Assembly (NCBI GenBank): GCA_025499705.1
Contig: JAFMVE010000002.1
Coordinates: forward strand, 124,001-188,000
Direction: 5' to 3'
From: Carboxylicivirga caseinilyticus
GTDB lineage: Bacteria > Bacteroidota > Bacteroidia > Bacteroidales > Marinilabiliaceae
Length of the DNA: 64,000 bases
A model generated the notes under the pieces. That model did no database searches and had not been told where the DNA came from. It worked only from the letters and a program-made list of their open reading frames with translations. Below, in pieces: positions 36,217-45,768 of the stretch. Every line of letters begins with the position of its first letter. Within the stretch, counting starts at the first letter, position 1. The translations under genes were made by a program, and so were the position numbers.

Positions 36217-39200
36217 ATGATTAGTAGCTTTTTAAAGCCCGACTATATTTTTGAAACAAGTTGGGAAGTGTGCAATAAAATGGGCGGCATACATACGGTT
36301 TTAGCCACCAAAGCACAAACGTTGGTGCAGGAGTTTCAGGACAAAGTGATTTATATAGGTCCTGATGTTTGGAGGGGTACACCTACAAACCCTGAATTTT
36401 TAGAGGAAAACAGCCTTTTTCCGGATTGGAAAGATGAGCTACAACAGGAAGGAATTGCGGTTAGAATAGGAAGATGGAATATTGTTGGAAGACCAATAGT
36501 AGTTTTAGTTGACTTCACCTCTTTCATGCAAATGAAAGATGATATACTTGCAAAGTATTGGGAATGGTTTGCAGTTGACAGTATTAGTGGGCAATGGGAT
36601 TACATCGAATCGGTTTTGTTTGGATATGCTTCAGGAAAGGTAATCGAAAGTTTTTATCGTTACTTCCTGGGAATGAACGACAAGGTAATTGCTCATTACC
36701 ATGAATGGATGACCGGATCCGGAGCTTTATATCTAAATAAAGCATTACCTCAGGTTGGTACTATTTTTACAACACATGCAACTGTTGTGGGCCGTTCACT
36801 TGCTGGTAATGGATATGCTTTTTATGACAGCTTAACCGAATATGATGGAGATACAAAGGCACAGGACCTTCACATTGTGGCGAAGCACTCGATGGAAAAG
36901 AAAGCAGCAGTTAATGTTGATTGCTTCACAACCGTTTCTGAAATCACTGCCAGAGAATGTAAACAGTTTCTGACCCGTGAAGTAGATGTTGTAACTCCCA
37001 ATGGTTTTGAAGAAGATTTTGTTCCCAAAGGAGAAGATTTTGATCAGAAAAGATCCATCGCCCGTAATAAACTGAAAGAAGTTGCAGAAGCTCTTTTGGG
37101 CTACGAACTATCTTCAGATGCTATGTTTATTGCTAATAGTGGACGCTATGAGTTTAAGAACAAGGGTATCGACGTTTTTATGGATACTCTTCAAAAACTA
37201 AACGAACCTCAGGCATTGGATCGTGAAGTAGTTGCTTTTGTACTGATTCCAGCTAACTCCTATGGCCCTCGGAAAGACTTAATTGAGAAATTGGAAAGCA
37301 AAGATAAAAACCATCTGCTTGACAATCCTTTTTTAACCCATGGCCTGAATGATCTGGGTTATGACCCTATCATCAATAAAATACAAGATACCCACCTAAA
37401 TAACGAACAAGGTGATAAAGTTAAACTGATATTTGTTCCTTCCTATCTCAAAGGTGATGATGGTATTTTCAATATGCCATACTACGATCTTTTGATTGGT
37501 ATGGATTTAACCGTTTTCCCTTCTTATTACGAACCTTGGGGATATACTCCGGTTGAAAGTCTTGCATTTCAGATCCCAACCATTACTACGGATCTAGCGG
37601 GATTTGGATTATATGCAAGTAAATTATCTAAAGATATTACTGAAGGAGTTGCTGTTCTTCATCGTGATGATTCAAATCACAACGAAATTGTGAATGCCAC
37701 AGCAGAAGTAATTAAGCAATATGCAAAACTTGGTAGTGATGATGTTGCATTAAGTAGAAGCAAAGCGAATGACATAGCAGATTCGGTTGCCTGGGATGCA
37801 TTAATAAAGCATTATTACAATGCTTTTGACATTGCTTTAAAAGCTGTTGAAAGTAGAAAAGATTCGATAAGTCCACTTCAGAAAGATGCAAGAATCAGAA
37901 CTAAACCGCAACCATCATCTCAGCCAAAGTGGAAAAAGATTATCGTTAAGTCTAAACTACCTGAGTCTCTTGCTCCCCTTCAGGAGTTAAGTCACAACTT
38001 ATGGTGGTCGTGGAATTATCAGGCAACAGAGCTATACGAAGAAATAGATGGAGAGCTTTGGTCTGAAGTCAAGAAAAATCCAATGTTACTGCTTGAAAAA
38101 GTACCATATGACAGATTAAGTACTTTAGCAAAGGATGAGCAATACGTTAGTAAAGTAAATAAGGTATACTCCATGTTTACAAAATATATGGAAAGACCTT
38201 ATTGCGACAGCCCTTCTATTTCCTATTTCAGTATGGAATATGGAATTAACGATATCCTGAAGATATACTCAGGTGGATTGGGTGTATTGGCCGGAGATTA
38301 TCTGAAAGAAGCAAGTGACTGTGCTGTCAATATGGTAGCCGTAGGTTTATTATATCGATATGGATATTTTAAACAAGCCCTGTCGCTAAGTGGTGAACAG
38401 ATGGCGCTTTATGATGCACAGGAATTCTCAAGTCTGCCTCTCGACGAAGTTAGAAATGAAGATGGTTCGTTGGTTGAAGTTGCTCTTAATATGCCTGGGC
38501 GCACAGTTTACGCCAAAGTTTGGAAAGCAATGGTTGGGCGTATTCCGTTATATTTACTAGATACCGATGTTGCTAAAAACAATCAGCAGGATAAAGACAT
38601 CACTCATAGCCTGTATGGAGGTGACTGGGAAAATCGTCTAAAACAAGAGATATTACTTGGTATGGGTGGAATGCGCATGTTGAATGAACTTGGTATTAAC
38701 AATCAGGTTTATCACTGCAACGAAGGTCACGCTGCTCTTATCAACATTCAGCGAATGATTGATTTAATTGAAAGTAAGTTTACTTACAATGAAGCAATGG
38801 AACTGGTTCGCGCCTCTTCATTGTTTACAACTCATACCCCTGTGCCTGCAGGACACGATAAATTTGATGAAGATCTGCTACGTGTATATATGCGTCACAT
38901 CCCTGAGAAGCTAAATGTTTCGTGGGATGATTTCATGGATCTGGGACGAGAAAACCCTGGTGATAAAGGTGAGAAATTCAGCATGAGTAACCTGGCGGCA
39001 AAAACATCTCAGGAGATGAACGGAGTTAGCTGGTTGCATGGTGAAGTATCTAAAGATATGTTCCAAAATCTGTGGAAAGGATTCTATCCACAGGAGCTTC
39101 ATATCGGATATGTAACCAATGGAGTGCATTACGGAACATGGACTGCTAAAGATATGAGGGTATTTTATGAGACTCAGTTCGATGATGACTTCATGACTGA

Positions 39201-40452
39201 TCTTGCCAATAAAAAATACTGGGAACATATTCAGAGTTTATCTGACGGTAAAATATGGTCGATAAGAAAAGATCTTAAGAAAAAACTGATTGATTATATT
39301 AAAGACCGTACTTACGAAAACTTATCTACCACACATTCTGATCCATCTACTATTTACGAGGTGATGGAAAAGTTGGATGAAAACTCTTTAACCATTGGTT
39401 TCGCACGCCGATTTGCCACTTACAAAAGGGCTCACCTGTTATTTACTGATACAGAAAGATTAGCCCGGATTGTTAATAATCCTGATCGTCCAGTTCAGTT
39501 TATATTTTCAGGTAAAGCACACCCTGCTGATGGTGGTGGTCAATCGTTGATCAAGCACATTGTTGAAATCTCGCGTCGCCCTGAGTTTATTGGAAAAATT
39601 GTTTTCCTTGAAAACTATGACATGGATATGGCTAAACGTTTGGTTAGTGGTGTAGATGTTTGGTTAAATACTCCAACCCGTCCATTGGAAGCATCCGGTA
39701 CATCAGGACAGAAAGCCGAAATGAATGGTGTACTTAACTTCAGCGTATTAGACGGATGGTGGTACGAAGGATATCGCGAAAATGCAGGATGGGCACTTAC
39801 TGACAAACGTACATACGAGAACCAGAATTACCAGGATGAATTGGATGCCGCTGTAATATACAGTATCCTCGAAAATGAGTTGATTCCTGCTTATTACGAA
39901 CAGGATGATGACGGAATTTCTGCCAAATGGATGCAATATGTGAAGAATTCAATATCATCCATTGCACCTGACTATACAACCAAACGTATGATGGATGATT
40001 ACCGCAGTCGTTTTTACGATCCAATGGGTAAACGTCTGAAGACTCTGATTGAAGATGATTATAAGATTGCACGTGAGTTGGCAGCATGGAAGCGTAAGGT
40101 TTTGTTAAACTGGGATCATGTTGATGTACTGGAAATTGATTTACCGGATATCGGTCGTCAGGAACTTGGAATTGGAGAAGAGTACTCTATTCATGTGGCT
40201 ATAGATCTTAAACAGTTGTATGGTATTGATGTTGGACTGGAGATGGTTGTTGTTGATGGAAATGATGATGCAAGTCCTAAAACAGTTCATACACATGCTT
40301 TCGACCTGGTAAAAGAGGAAGGAACAAAAATTCATTATCAACTTAAACATACCCTTAATTTACCGGGAGTATTTAAGTTTGGAATAAGAATGTATCCGAC
40401 ACATGATCATCTGCCCCACAGGCAAGATTTTAGTATTATGCGATGGTTATAA
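36217..40452 (+). CDS. Glycogen synthase (GT3) - alpha-glucan phosphorylase (GT35) fusion
   Basis: A 1411-residue protein with two opposing activities. Residues ~1-550 are a GT3 (animal/fungal-type) glycogen synthase: FETSWEVCNKMGGIHTV at the donor loop, ATVVGRSLAGNG, and the E-x7-E pair E439/E447 in YYEPWGYTPVES. Known GT3 enzymes use UDP-glucose. A ~25-residue proline/serine linker (QPSSQPKWKK) leads to a DUF3417 module (~575-690; LSHNLWWSWNYQ) and the phosphorylase barrel (to ~1300). The PLP lysine is K1166 in EASGTSGQKAEMNG. The sugar-phosphate site blocks HCNEGHAAL and PADGGGQSLIKH are present. A C-terminal ~100-residue tail is unassigned. It ends the operon at a strong terminator. No stop or frameshift separates the halves. 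Confidence 0.93.
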   Translation: MISSFLKPDYIFETSWEVCNKMGGIHTVLATKAQTLVQEFQDKVIYIGPDVWRGTPTNPEFLEENSLFPDWKDELQQEGIAVRIGRWNIVGRPIVVLVDFTSFMQMKDDILAKYWEWFAVDSISGQWDYIESVLFGYASGKVIESFYRYFLGMNDKVIAHYHEWMTGSGALYLNKALPQVGTIFTTHATVVGRSLAGNGYAFYDSLTEYDGDTKAQDLHIVAKHSMEKKAAVNVDCFTTVSEITARECKQFLTREVDVVTPNGFEEDFVPKGEDFDQKRSIARNKLKEVAEALLGYELSSDAMFIANSGRYEFKNKGIDVFMDTLQKLNEPQALDREVVAFVLIPANSYGPRKDLIEKLESKDKNHLLDNPFLTHGLNDLGYDPIINKIQDTHLNNEQGDKVKLIFVPSYLKGDDGIFNMPYYDLLIGMDLTVFPSYYEPWGYTPVESLAFQIPTITTDLAGFGLYASKLSKDITEGVAVLHRDDSNHNEIVNATAEVIKQYAKLGSDDVALSRSKANDIADSVAWDALIKHYYNAFDIALKAVESRKDSISPLQKDARIRTKPQPSSQPKWKKIIVKSKLPESLAPLQELSHNLWWSWNYQATELYEEIDGELWSEVKKNPMLLLEKVPYDRLSTLAKDEQYVSKVNKVYSMFTKYMERPYCDSPSISYFSMEYGINDILKIYSGGLGVLAGDYLKEASDCAVNMVAVGLLYRYGYFKQALSLSGEQMALYDAQEFSSLPLDEVRNEDGSLVEVALNMPGRTVYAKVWKAMVGRIPLYLLDTDVAKNNQQDKDITHSLYGGDWENRLKQEILLGMGGMRMLNELGINNQVYHCNEGHAALINIQRMIDLIESKFTYNEAMELVRASSLFTTHTPVPAGHDKFDEDLLRVYMRHIPEKLNVSWDDFMDLGRENPGDKGEKFSMSNLAAKTSQEMNGVSWLHGEVSKDMFQNLWKGFYPQELHIGYVTNGVHYGTWTAKDMRVFYETQFDDDFMTDLANKKYWEHIQSLSDGKIWSIRKDLKKKLIDYIKDRTYENLSTTHSDPSTIYEVMEKLDENSLTIGFARRFATYKRAHLLFTDTERLARIVNNPDRPVQFIFSGKAHPADGGGQSLIKHIVEISRRPEFIGKIVFLENYDMDMAKRLVSGVDVWLNTPTRPLEASGTSGQKAEMNGVLNFSVLDGWWYEGYRENAGWALTDKRTYENQNYQDELDAAVIYSILENELIPAYYEQDDDGISAKWMQYVKNSISSIAPDYTTKRMMDDYRSRFYDPMGKRLKTLIEDDYKIARELAAWKRKVLLNWDHVDVLEIDLPDIGRQELGIGEEYSIHVAIDLKQLYGIDVGLEMVVVDGNDDASPKTVHTHAFDLVKEEGTKIHYQLKHTLNLPGVFKFGIRMYPTHDHLPHRQDFSIMRWL

Positions 40453-40459
40453 TATTCAC

Positions 40460-40483
40460 AAGGGGCTTCGGCCCCTTTTTTTT
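40460..40483 (+). terminator. Rho-independent terminator of the glycogen operon
   Basis: AAGGGGC and GCCCCTT enclose a TTCG tetraloop and are followed by T residues to 40483. The stop codon lies eight bases upstream. Confidence 0.93.
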
Positions 40484-40569
40484 GTTTGCTATTGACTTCC
40501 TGAATTATTTTTAGAAACTTGATTTACAATTCATTCCAACAAATTAAACCCAGATAATCTAAAAATAAG

Positions 40570-40989
40570 ATGAACTCAAGAAACATTAAGCTTATCGTCT
40601 TTCTTGCCCTGCTCATTCATGGCATAGGGCATTTTCAAGGAGTAGTTGCCAGTTTAGGTGTTAAAATTAATAAGGCTGACCCTGCTAAGTCATGGTTGTT
40701 TAAAGACTTTAGTGAAAGAACCAATAAAACAATTTGTTTCATCCTATTTCTCACAACAGGAGTATTAGGAATCTTAACAGCACTTGGTTTTAAAGACATA
40801 TTGGTTGCAAATGAAAGCTGGCAAACACTTGCAGTTATTACTGCATTTTTATCTACAACCTGCCTCATTATTTTTCCCAATGGATTCGCACTGTTTTTTA
40901 ATAAGGTTGGAGCCATTGCTGTTAATCTCTTTATCTATTATTCAATTTTATTCGCTCAAAAATGGCCGACAGAAATCTTTCAGGAGTGA
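40570..40989 (+). CDS. Hypothetical four-helix membrane protein
   Basis: A 139-residue membrane protein with helices at roughly 7-27, 52-72, 82-100 and 110-128. It begins NIKLIVFLALLIHGIGHFQGVVASLG. The repeated glycine/histidine pattern in helix 1 (HGIGHFQG) is striking and could bind a metal or heme, but I do not recognise a family. It follows the glycogen terminator and precedes a second small membrane protein by 39 bases, perhaps in one transcript. It reads as a complete gene with normal start and stop. Confidence 0.6.
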   Translation: MNSRNIKLIVFLALLIHGIGHFQGVVASLGVKINKADPAKSWLFKDFSERTNKTICFILFLTTGVLGILTALGFKDILVANESWQTLAVITAFLSTTCLIIFPNGFALFFNKVGAIAVNLFIYYSILFAQKWPTEIFQE

Positions 40990-41028
40990 AAGATTGGCAA
41001 TTAATTTTTCCGGCTTAATGAATAACAG

Positions 41029-41469
41029 ATGATGAATGTTACCTATCTTCATCAACTATTTAAAGATTCCATGAAATTATTCACAAAGCCAAGACTTATA
41101 TACCTATTCTCAACTTTAGTACTAATCTTTTTCGGATTGTATATAAGATCAGAATATATAACTATCACCGAATTGATTGAACCCTATATCGGGGATATCA
41201 TCTGGGGAGCCATGGTATTTTGTTTTTTCGGGGTGTTATTTCCAAAATTAGCGCTATATAAACGGTTATTGGCTGCTTTAATTTTTTCATATCTAATCGA
41301 GTTCTCACAATTAATGAAATATGATTGGATTGAAACACTTCGCAGTTATAAAATCATTGCTTTGGTAATTGGTTATGACTATTCAACAAGTGATCTGATC
41401 TGTTACTCCATTGGTATTGGAACTGCTTACCTAATTAATAGAAGAATCTTGAGGTACATTATATCCTAA
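41029..41469 (+). CDS. DUF2809 family membrane protein
   Basis: A 146-residue membrane protein resembling DUF2809. The diagnostic blocks are GLYIRSEY..YIGDIIWGAMVF, then LIEFSQLMKYDWIETLRSY and YDYSTSDLICYSIGI. These match a small four-helix family with conserved aspartates near helix ends and unknown role. Three starts are possible: two ATGs at 41029 and 41032, and an ATG at 41071 that opens MKLFTKPRLIYLF and may be the true start. Its stop overlaps the convergent ybaK stop by four bases. Confidence 0.75.
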   Translation: MMNVTYLHQLFKDSMKLFTKPRLIYLFSTLVLIFFGLYIRSEYITITELIEPYIGDIIWGAMVFCFFGVLFPKLALYKRLLAALIFSYLIEFSQLMKYDWIETLRSYKIIALVIGYDYSTSDLICYSIGIGTAYLINRRILRYIIS

Positions 41470-41933
41470 ATTAACTCACCAACTTCCATCCGTGCAAAGT
41501 CAATTAAATTTTTGGGATTTAATTTGATCTGCATACCACGTTGGCCGGCACTGATAAAGATGAAATCAAAATCTAAACACGAATGATGAATATAATTAGG
41601 ATAAGGTTTTTTCATACCAATTGGTGTGCATCCTCCTCTGATATATCCGGTAAGAGGCAGTAATTCTTTCATCTGAATCATTTCGGCTTTTTTATTACCC
41701 GAAATTTTGGCAGCTTTTTTTAAATCCACCTCATCATTCCCGGGAATCACACAAACGAAAACTCCTGTTTTATCACCCCGTAAGACCAATGTTTTAAAAA
41801 CCTGTTCTACATTCTGTCCCAATTTAGAAGCAACCGTTGGAGCACTTAAATCCGTTTCATCAACAGTATATTCAACTGTTTCGTATTTTATCTTTTGCTT
41901 ATCAAGTAACCGAATAGCATTGGTCTTTTTCAT
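41466..41933 (-). CDS. ybaK: YbaK-type aminoacyl-tRNA deacylase
   Basis: A 155-residue protein like Cys-tRNA(Pro)/Cys-tRNA(Cys) deacylase YbaK, which clears mischarged tRNA in trans. It begins KKTNAIRLLDKQKIKYETVEY. The lysine block VEQVFKTLVLRGDKTGVFVCVIPGNDEVDL, GYIRGGCTPIGMKK and ISAGQRGMQIKLNP are the defining motifs, including the YbaK G-x-x-P and G-R-R/Q loops. It is convergent with, and overlaps, the DUF2809 gene. A 20-bp palindrome lies 34 bases upstream of its start. Confidence 0.93.
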   Translation of the reverse strand: MKKTNAIRLLDKQKIKYETVEYTVDETDLSAPTVASKLGQNVEQVFKTLVLRGDKTGVFVCVIPGNDEVDLKKAAKISGNKKAEMIQMKELLPLTGYIRGGCTPIGMKKPYPNYIHHSCLDFDFIFISAGQRGMQIKLNPKNLIDFARMEVGELI

Positions 41934-41966
41934 TTCTGTTTATTATGTCATAAAAATACATCGAAA

Positions 41967-41986
41967 TTTTTCGTTTAAACGAAAAA
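41967..41986. promoter_or_regulatory. 20-bp perfect palindrome upstream of ybaK
   Basis: TTTTTCGTTT is followed directly by its reverse complement AAACGAAAAA, with no spacer. It sits 34-53 bases upstream of the ybaK ATG and overlaps the T tract of the terminator from the M14 operon. It may be an operator for a dimeric repressor or simply a low-complexity palindrome. Confidence 0.35.
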
Positions 41987-42010
41987 AGAGGAAATGCTTC
42001 CACTTCCTCC
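41982..42010 (-). terminator. Terminator after the M14 peptidase pair
   Basis: GAGGAA (41988-41993) pairs with TTCCTC (42004-42009). On the minus strand it is followed by six T residues (41982-41987); a T tract on the plus strand makes it symmetrical. It lies 24 bases past the M14 stop at 42034. Confidence 0.78.
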
Positions 42011-42033
42011 TTTTTTTTATGAATTGTGTTTGA

Positions 42034-43743
42034 CTACAGCATTATAGTTTTACTCAATTTTCCAGCCTTCACCGAGTTGTATTCAATGGTAATTTTACCA
42101 CTTCCTTCCACAATAAACTCATATTCTTTTTTATCAAACCCCGGAACTGTCACAAATTGAATCTCAGGTTTATATTCTTTATACTTCACATCATCCAGCA
42201 ATAAATTAGTGATCTGACCACCCGTAATTACTTTTGCACCCTTGATCGAAAGCTGATCTTGTGGGAAAAGTTTTTCTTTAACCGAAATACCTGTTAAACT
42301 TGGCATTCCTTTAGCATTGGTTAATCTCACACGTACTCTCTTTAACTTGCCATCCAGCTTTTGAATATCAAAAACATCCATCGTAACTTCTGGTGTTTGC
42401 TCGGCCGCGAATAAGATAACAGATGCATTTCGATGCACCAGATCATTGAGCATAAAAGGATGTGGCAAACGGTTACTCATCTTAACCCAACCGCCAATTT
42501 CAATCTCACCATACTGCGGATGATTAAATTTAACCCATGGTTTGTATAATTCACCTAAACCAAGATGATCGTTAAACTTTAATTTTTCCCTGTTTGATTC
42601 ATCTCTGTCCTCCTCTGGTTTTGTAATATCCTTGCGATAAGTTTCCTGCGAACCCATGAACAACTCTCCAACAAATGTGTAAGCGCCACAAATATTATAC
42701 ATAAACTCTCCGTAATCACCTGTTGTTGGATACAATTCCCATGAAGGCATATATCGATATCCGGGTGTCATCTTTTCAGCATTCTGGCCAAGATAATCGT
42801 AAAGTTTAACATCAACAGGGGCAAGTGTTTCATCTTTTACAGCCGGGCCACGAAGCCACATACCACCATAATTATGAAACATAAATGCCATAATGATATT
42901 GGGTCGTTTCATCACATACTCAGACAAAGCTTTTAATCCAACACCCGACAATGGGTACAATCCCGAACCTCTCTCAATATAATTGGGATTCCAACGATAT
43001 CCCCAGTTACGGTTTGGATCGAGATATCCTTCTGCATCTTCATTAAATCTTCCGTCTCCGTCATTATCAATACCTTCACTTCCCAACAATGTCCATTCAC
43101 CTTTTTCACCCGGCTTAACCCTTACCATCAGACGTTCATCTTCAGGGTCTGTTTTATATTTCCCAAAAGGATCGCGAATTCGCATCTGGCAAATGCTTCC
43201 ATCGCCATCCAGATCATCATAGGTATCTTCATCCAGTAATCCATCCTTATCGTCATCACGAGGGACACGCAGGCTCCGGCTACTATGCATGGTATTGGCA
43301 TCATTGAAAAAATGAGCACGCCCATCAACATTTACAACAGGTACTATGTAATGCACATTTTTATCAACCACTTTTTTGATTCGTTCATTTTCGTTGTACT
43401 TAGTCAACAGCATATTGGCATAATACAAACAGACCTCACCAGCCTGAATTTCATTACCATGAATATTACCATCCACATAGATGCCCGGCTTATCCGACTC
43501 TTTTCCGGTGGCTTCATTGTTTATGGTCAAGGCATAAATGTCGCGACCTTCTTCACTTTGTCCCACCACATCAAGCGATGTTAATTTAGGATAGGCCTGA
43601 TGCAATGCTTTTAACGCCTCGGTTACCTCATCATAGTTGTAGTAAAAATCGAAACGTAACGGCACTTCAATCTTATGTTGTTCATTTTGTGCCATTATGT
43701 GATGACCTATCATCACCAATAAAACTAAAAGTATATTCTTCAT
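42034..43743 (-). CDS. Secreted M14 zinc carboxypeptidase, catalytic member of the pair
   Basis: A 569-residue exported metallopeptidase with signal peptide 1-18. The M14 domain (~30-400) keeps all key residues: H95 and E98 (NIHGNEIQAGE), N244/R245 (LDPNRNW), H290 (MFHNYGG) and catalytic E359 (FVGELF). Two acidic inserts, DDDKDGLLDED and DNDGDGRFNED, look like calcium loops and separate the metal ligands. The C-terminal ~130 residues form a beta-rich domain. It should cleave C-terminal residues from peptides outside the cytoplasm. It begins six bases after the stop of the paralogue, so both are co-transcribed, the altered copy first. Confidence 0.92.
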   Translation of the reverse strand: MKNILLVLLVMIGHHIMAQNEQHKIEVPLRFDFYYNYDEVTEALKALHQAYPKLTSLDVVGQSEEGRDIYALTINNEATGKESDKPGIYVDGNIHGNEIQAGEVCLYYANMLLTKYNENERIKKVVDKNVHYIVPVVNVDGRAHFFNDANTMHSSRSLRVPRDDDKDGLLDEDTYDDLDGDGSICQMRIRDPFGKYKTDPEDERLMVRVKPGEKGEWTLLGSEGIDNDGDGRFNEDAEGYLDPNRNWGYRWNPNYIERGSGLYPLSGVGLKALSEYVMKRPNIIMAFMFHNYGGMWLRGPAVKDETLAPVDVKLYDYLGQNAEKMTPGYRYMPSWELYPTTGDYGEFMYNICGAYTFVGELFMGSQETYRKDITKPEEDRDESNREKLKFNDHLGLGELYKPWVKFNHPQYGEIEIGGWVKMSNRLPHPFMLNDLVHRNASVILFAAEQTPEVTMDVFDIQKLDGKLKRVRVRLTNAKGMPSLTGISVKEKLFPQDQLSIKGAKVITGGQITNLLLDDVKYKEYKPEIQFVTVPGFDKKEYEFIVEGSGKITIEYNSVKAGKLSKTIML

Positions 43744-43749
43744 GGCAGA

Positions 43750-45555
43750 TTATTTTTCGATTTTAACTTCTTGTTCAATATTTACAATTGCAGGACAACT
43801 TGTTGCCAACTTCAATACGTCAGACTTACCAGCCTTGATCACCCAAACTAATTTTTGTGCATGGTGACTTTGAACGGATTTAACCCTCACTCTTTCTTTT
43901 CCTTCAATGATAGATAATCCATCACCTTTAAGAGTGACCATTAATGGTGCCGGTTGCTGATTGATTTGTCCCATATAGGTAGGATATGGCAGATTTCCGA
44001 TATTTTCAAGATAAGTCTCCAAACGGTAGACTCCTCCACCCAAAGGGCTAAGTTTTGTGCCAACGAATTTAAATGCAGGTAGCTCACTACAAATACTGGC
44101 AAGGGCCGGAATTTGTTTGGCAAGAATTGAAGCGATACTATCCTCAACAGGTGTATTATCCATAAACGGAATCAAACCTCCAATTTCAACTTCGCCCAAC
44201 TGTGGATGATTATAAACCTGCCAATCTACAAAAGCTTTTTGATTCGTGTTTTTATAATATTCCAGCAATTGCTCTTCTTTGCCTGGCTTTGCTTTTTTAG
44301 TTGCTTCAACCTTATCCTTTTTAGTTTTCGTGGTGTCGCTTTTTATTTCAGGTGTCCAAAGATTTACACTTAGTGATGGCACTCCCAATTGAAAGTAGGC
44401 CCATAACTCTATCGATCCATTCAACGGATCTTCCGGTTTGATCCTTTTAGTCTGATATCCTTGCTTTTTAAGGTTTGTCTGGTATTTTTTTGAAAGATCT
44501 TTATAGAACGAAAGATCTTGTTTCTGAAAATCAGTCAGGGCCTTCTCCATTAGCATTCCAACTACATCTGACTCCTCAATGTCGTATTCAGGATGTGCAT
44601 CACTAATGGCCTTCACAACCTCTTTCACCGAATAGGTTTGCTGAGGCGATAGCCCTGATATACGGGCAATGCGGCTATTTAACTTTACTTTTTCCGGATC
44701 AAATCCTCCTTTACCTGGCTCCGGTATATTGGTTAGTAACGAAGACTCTCCTAAAGTAATACACATATTTATCTCCGGATGATCATATATAAACTTCATT
44801 ATTCCATATGTCTCACTTGCATAACCAGGCCATAATCCCGAAACTTTATCAAAGTATTTAAAAGCATGTGGGAAGTTTATCCCCGGATTAATTCCGCCCA
44901 AACCATCTTCATTAAATAAACCATCTCCATCATTATCGGTACCTTCAGAGTACAATGTCCATCCTCCATCTCCATCTTCATCCTTTGTCATCAAAAGCGA
45001 ATCGGTTTTTGAAATTGAATACTCACCATCTGGTTTTTTAACACGCATCATGGTAATAAAGCCATCTCCATTCAAATCTTCCACACCATCTTCGTTGGTT
45101 TGCTCATCCATATCATCGTTGACAGCAAAAGCATTTTTAGGCGATTTGATTTTTGAAACGGCAAAAAAGTTCTGGGCAGCATCAGGATTACCAACAGGAA
45201 GAATGTACCATTTTAACTCTTTATTAAGTTCTTTGTGTGCCGTTAGATACTCAGTAAGGTACAAGGCTCCTTCGGTCGAAAGAGGATTTACACCCTGCAT
45301 ATTGGCAGCTACAAAAACTGCCGGTACATTTTTAAGATCAGCACCAACCTCAATTACTGTCAATTGATTACTTCCAGGACTAGTGGCAATGTTATGCAGT
45401 TTTACCTTTCCATTGGATTGATCTTTAATACTTTTAAGTAAGGTTGTGATTTCACTCGTCTTATGATAAGATTTAAAGTGTTCTTCCTTCTGAGCTTTAA
45501 TCGGAATTGATAGAAGCATTAGGCCGGCCAGGAAGAAGCCAACATGTTTTTGCAT
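43750..45555 (-). CDS. M14 peptidase homologue lacking catalytic residues (pseudoenzyme)
   Basis: A 601-residue exported paralogue of the next gene, with signal peptide 1-21. Architecture and acidic loops (DNDGDGLFNEDG, DEDGDGG) are conserved, but the active site is not. HxxE becomes Q87-x-x-N90 (NMQGVNPLS), the DPNRN arginine becomes isoleucine (INPGINF), the third zinc ligand is replaced (CITLGES), and the FVGE glutamate region reads LSVNLW. It also has a lysine-rich insert (~405-425). The open frame is intact, so it is probably a functional non-enzyme, for example a binding partner of the active peptidase, rather than a decaying copy. Confidence 0.88.
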   Translation of the reverse strand: MQKHVGFFLAGLMLLSIPIKAQKEEHFKSYHKTSEITTLLKSIKDQSNGKVKLHNIATSPGSNQLTVIEVGADLKNVPAVFVAANMQGVNPLSTEGALYLTEYLTAHKELNKELKWYILPVGNPDAAQNFFAVSKIKSPKNAFAVNDDMDEQTNEDGVEDLNGDGFITMMRVKKPDGEYSISKTDSLLMTKDEDGDGGWTLYSEGTDNDGDGLFNEDGLGGINPGINFPHAFKYFDKVSGLWPGYASETYGIMKFIYDHPEINMCITLGESSLLTNIPEPGKGGFDPEKVKLNSRIARISGLSPQQTYSVKEVVKAISDAHPEYDIEESDVVGMLMEKALTDFQKQDLSFYKDLSKKYQTNLKKQGYQTKRIKPEDPLNGSIELWAYFQLGVPSLSVNLWTPEIKSDTTKTKKDKVEATKKAKPGKEEQLLEYYKNTNQKAFVDWQVYNHPQLGEVEIGGLIPFMDNTPVEDSIASILAKQIPALASICSELPAFKFVGTKLSPLGGGVYRLETYLENIGNLPYPTYMGQINQQPAPLMVTLKGDGLSIIEGKERVRVKSVQSHHAQKLVWVIKAGKSDVLKLATSCPAIVNIEQEVKIEK

Positions 45556-45768
45556 AGATTAAATATTAACATTATTAATATAATGCAGCATTCGATTGGG
45601 CTACATTTTTACCAGTACGTTGCGTTACGTATACTATTTGGAAAGAACCGCACCATTCAATTGTGCAATTATGAATGATGCAGCTGTAAACTTAAAATAA
45701 ATGATGTTGTTAACAAAAGGCCAGCTTATTTTTTCAACTTAAAGTCAAATTAATAATACCAGGCAGAA

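Noticed and set aside
39797-40087. Antisense open frame in the phosphorylase half of the fusion
   Set aside because: Lies wholly inside conserved phosphorylase coding sequence and lacks any domain.
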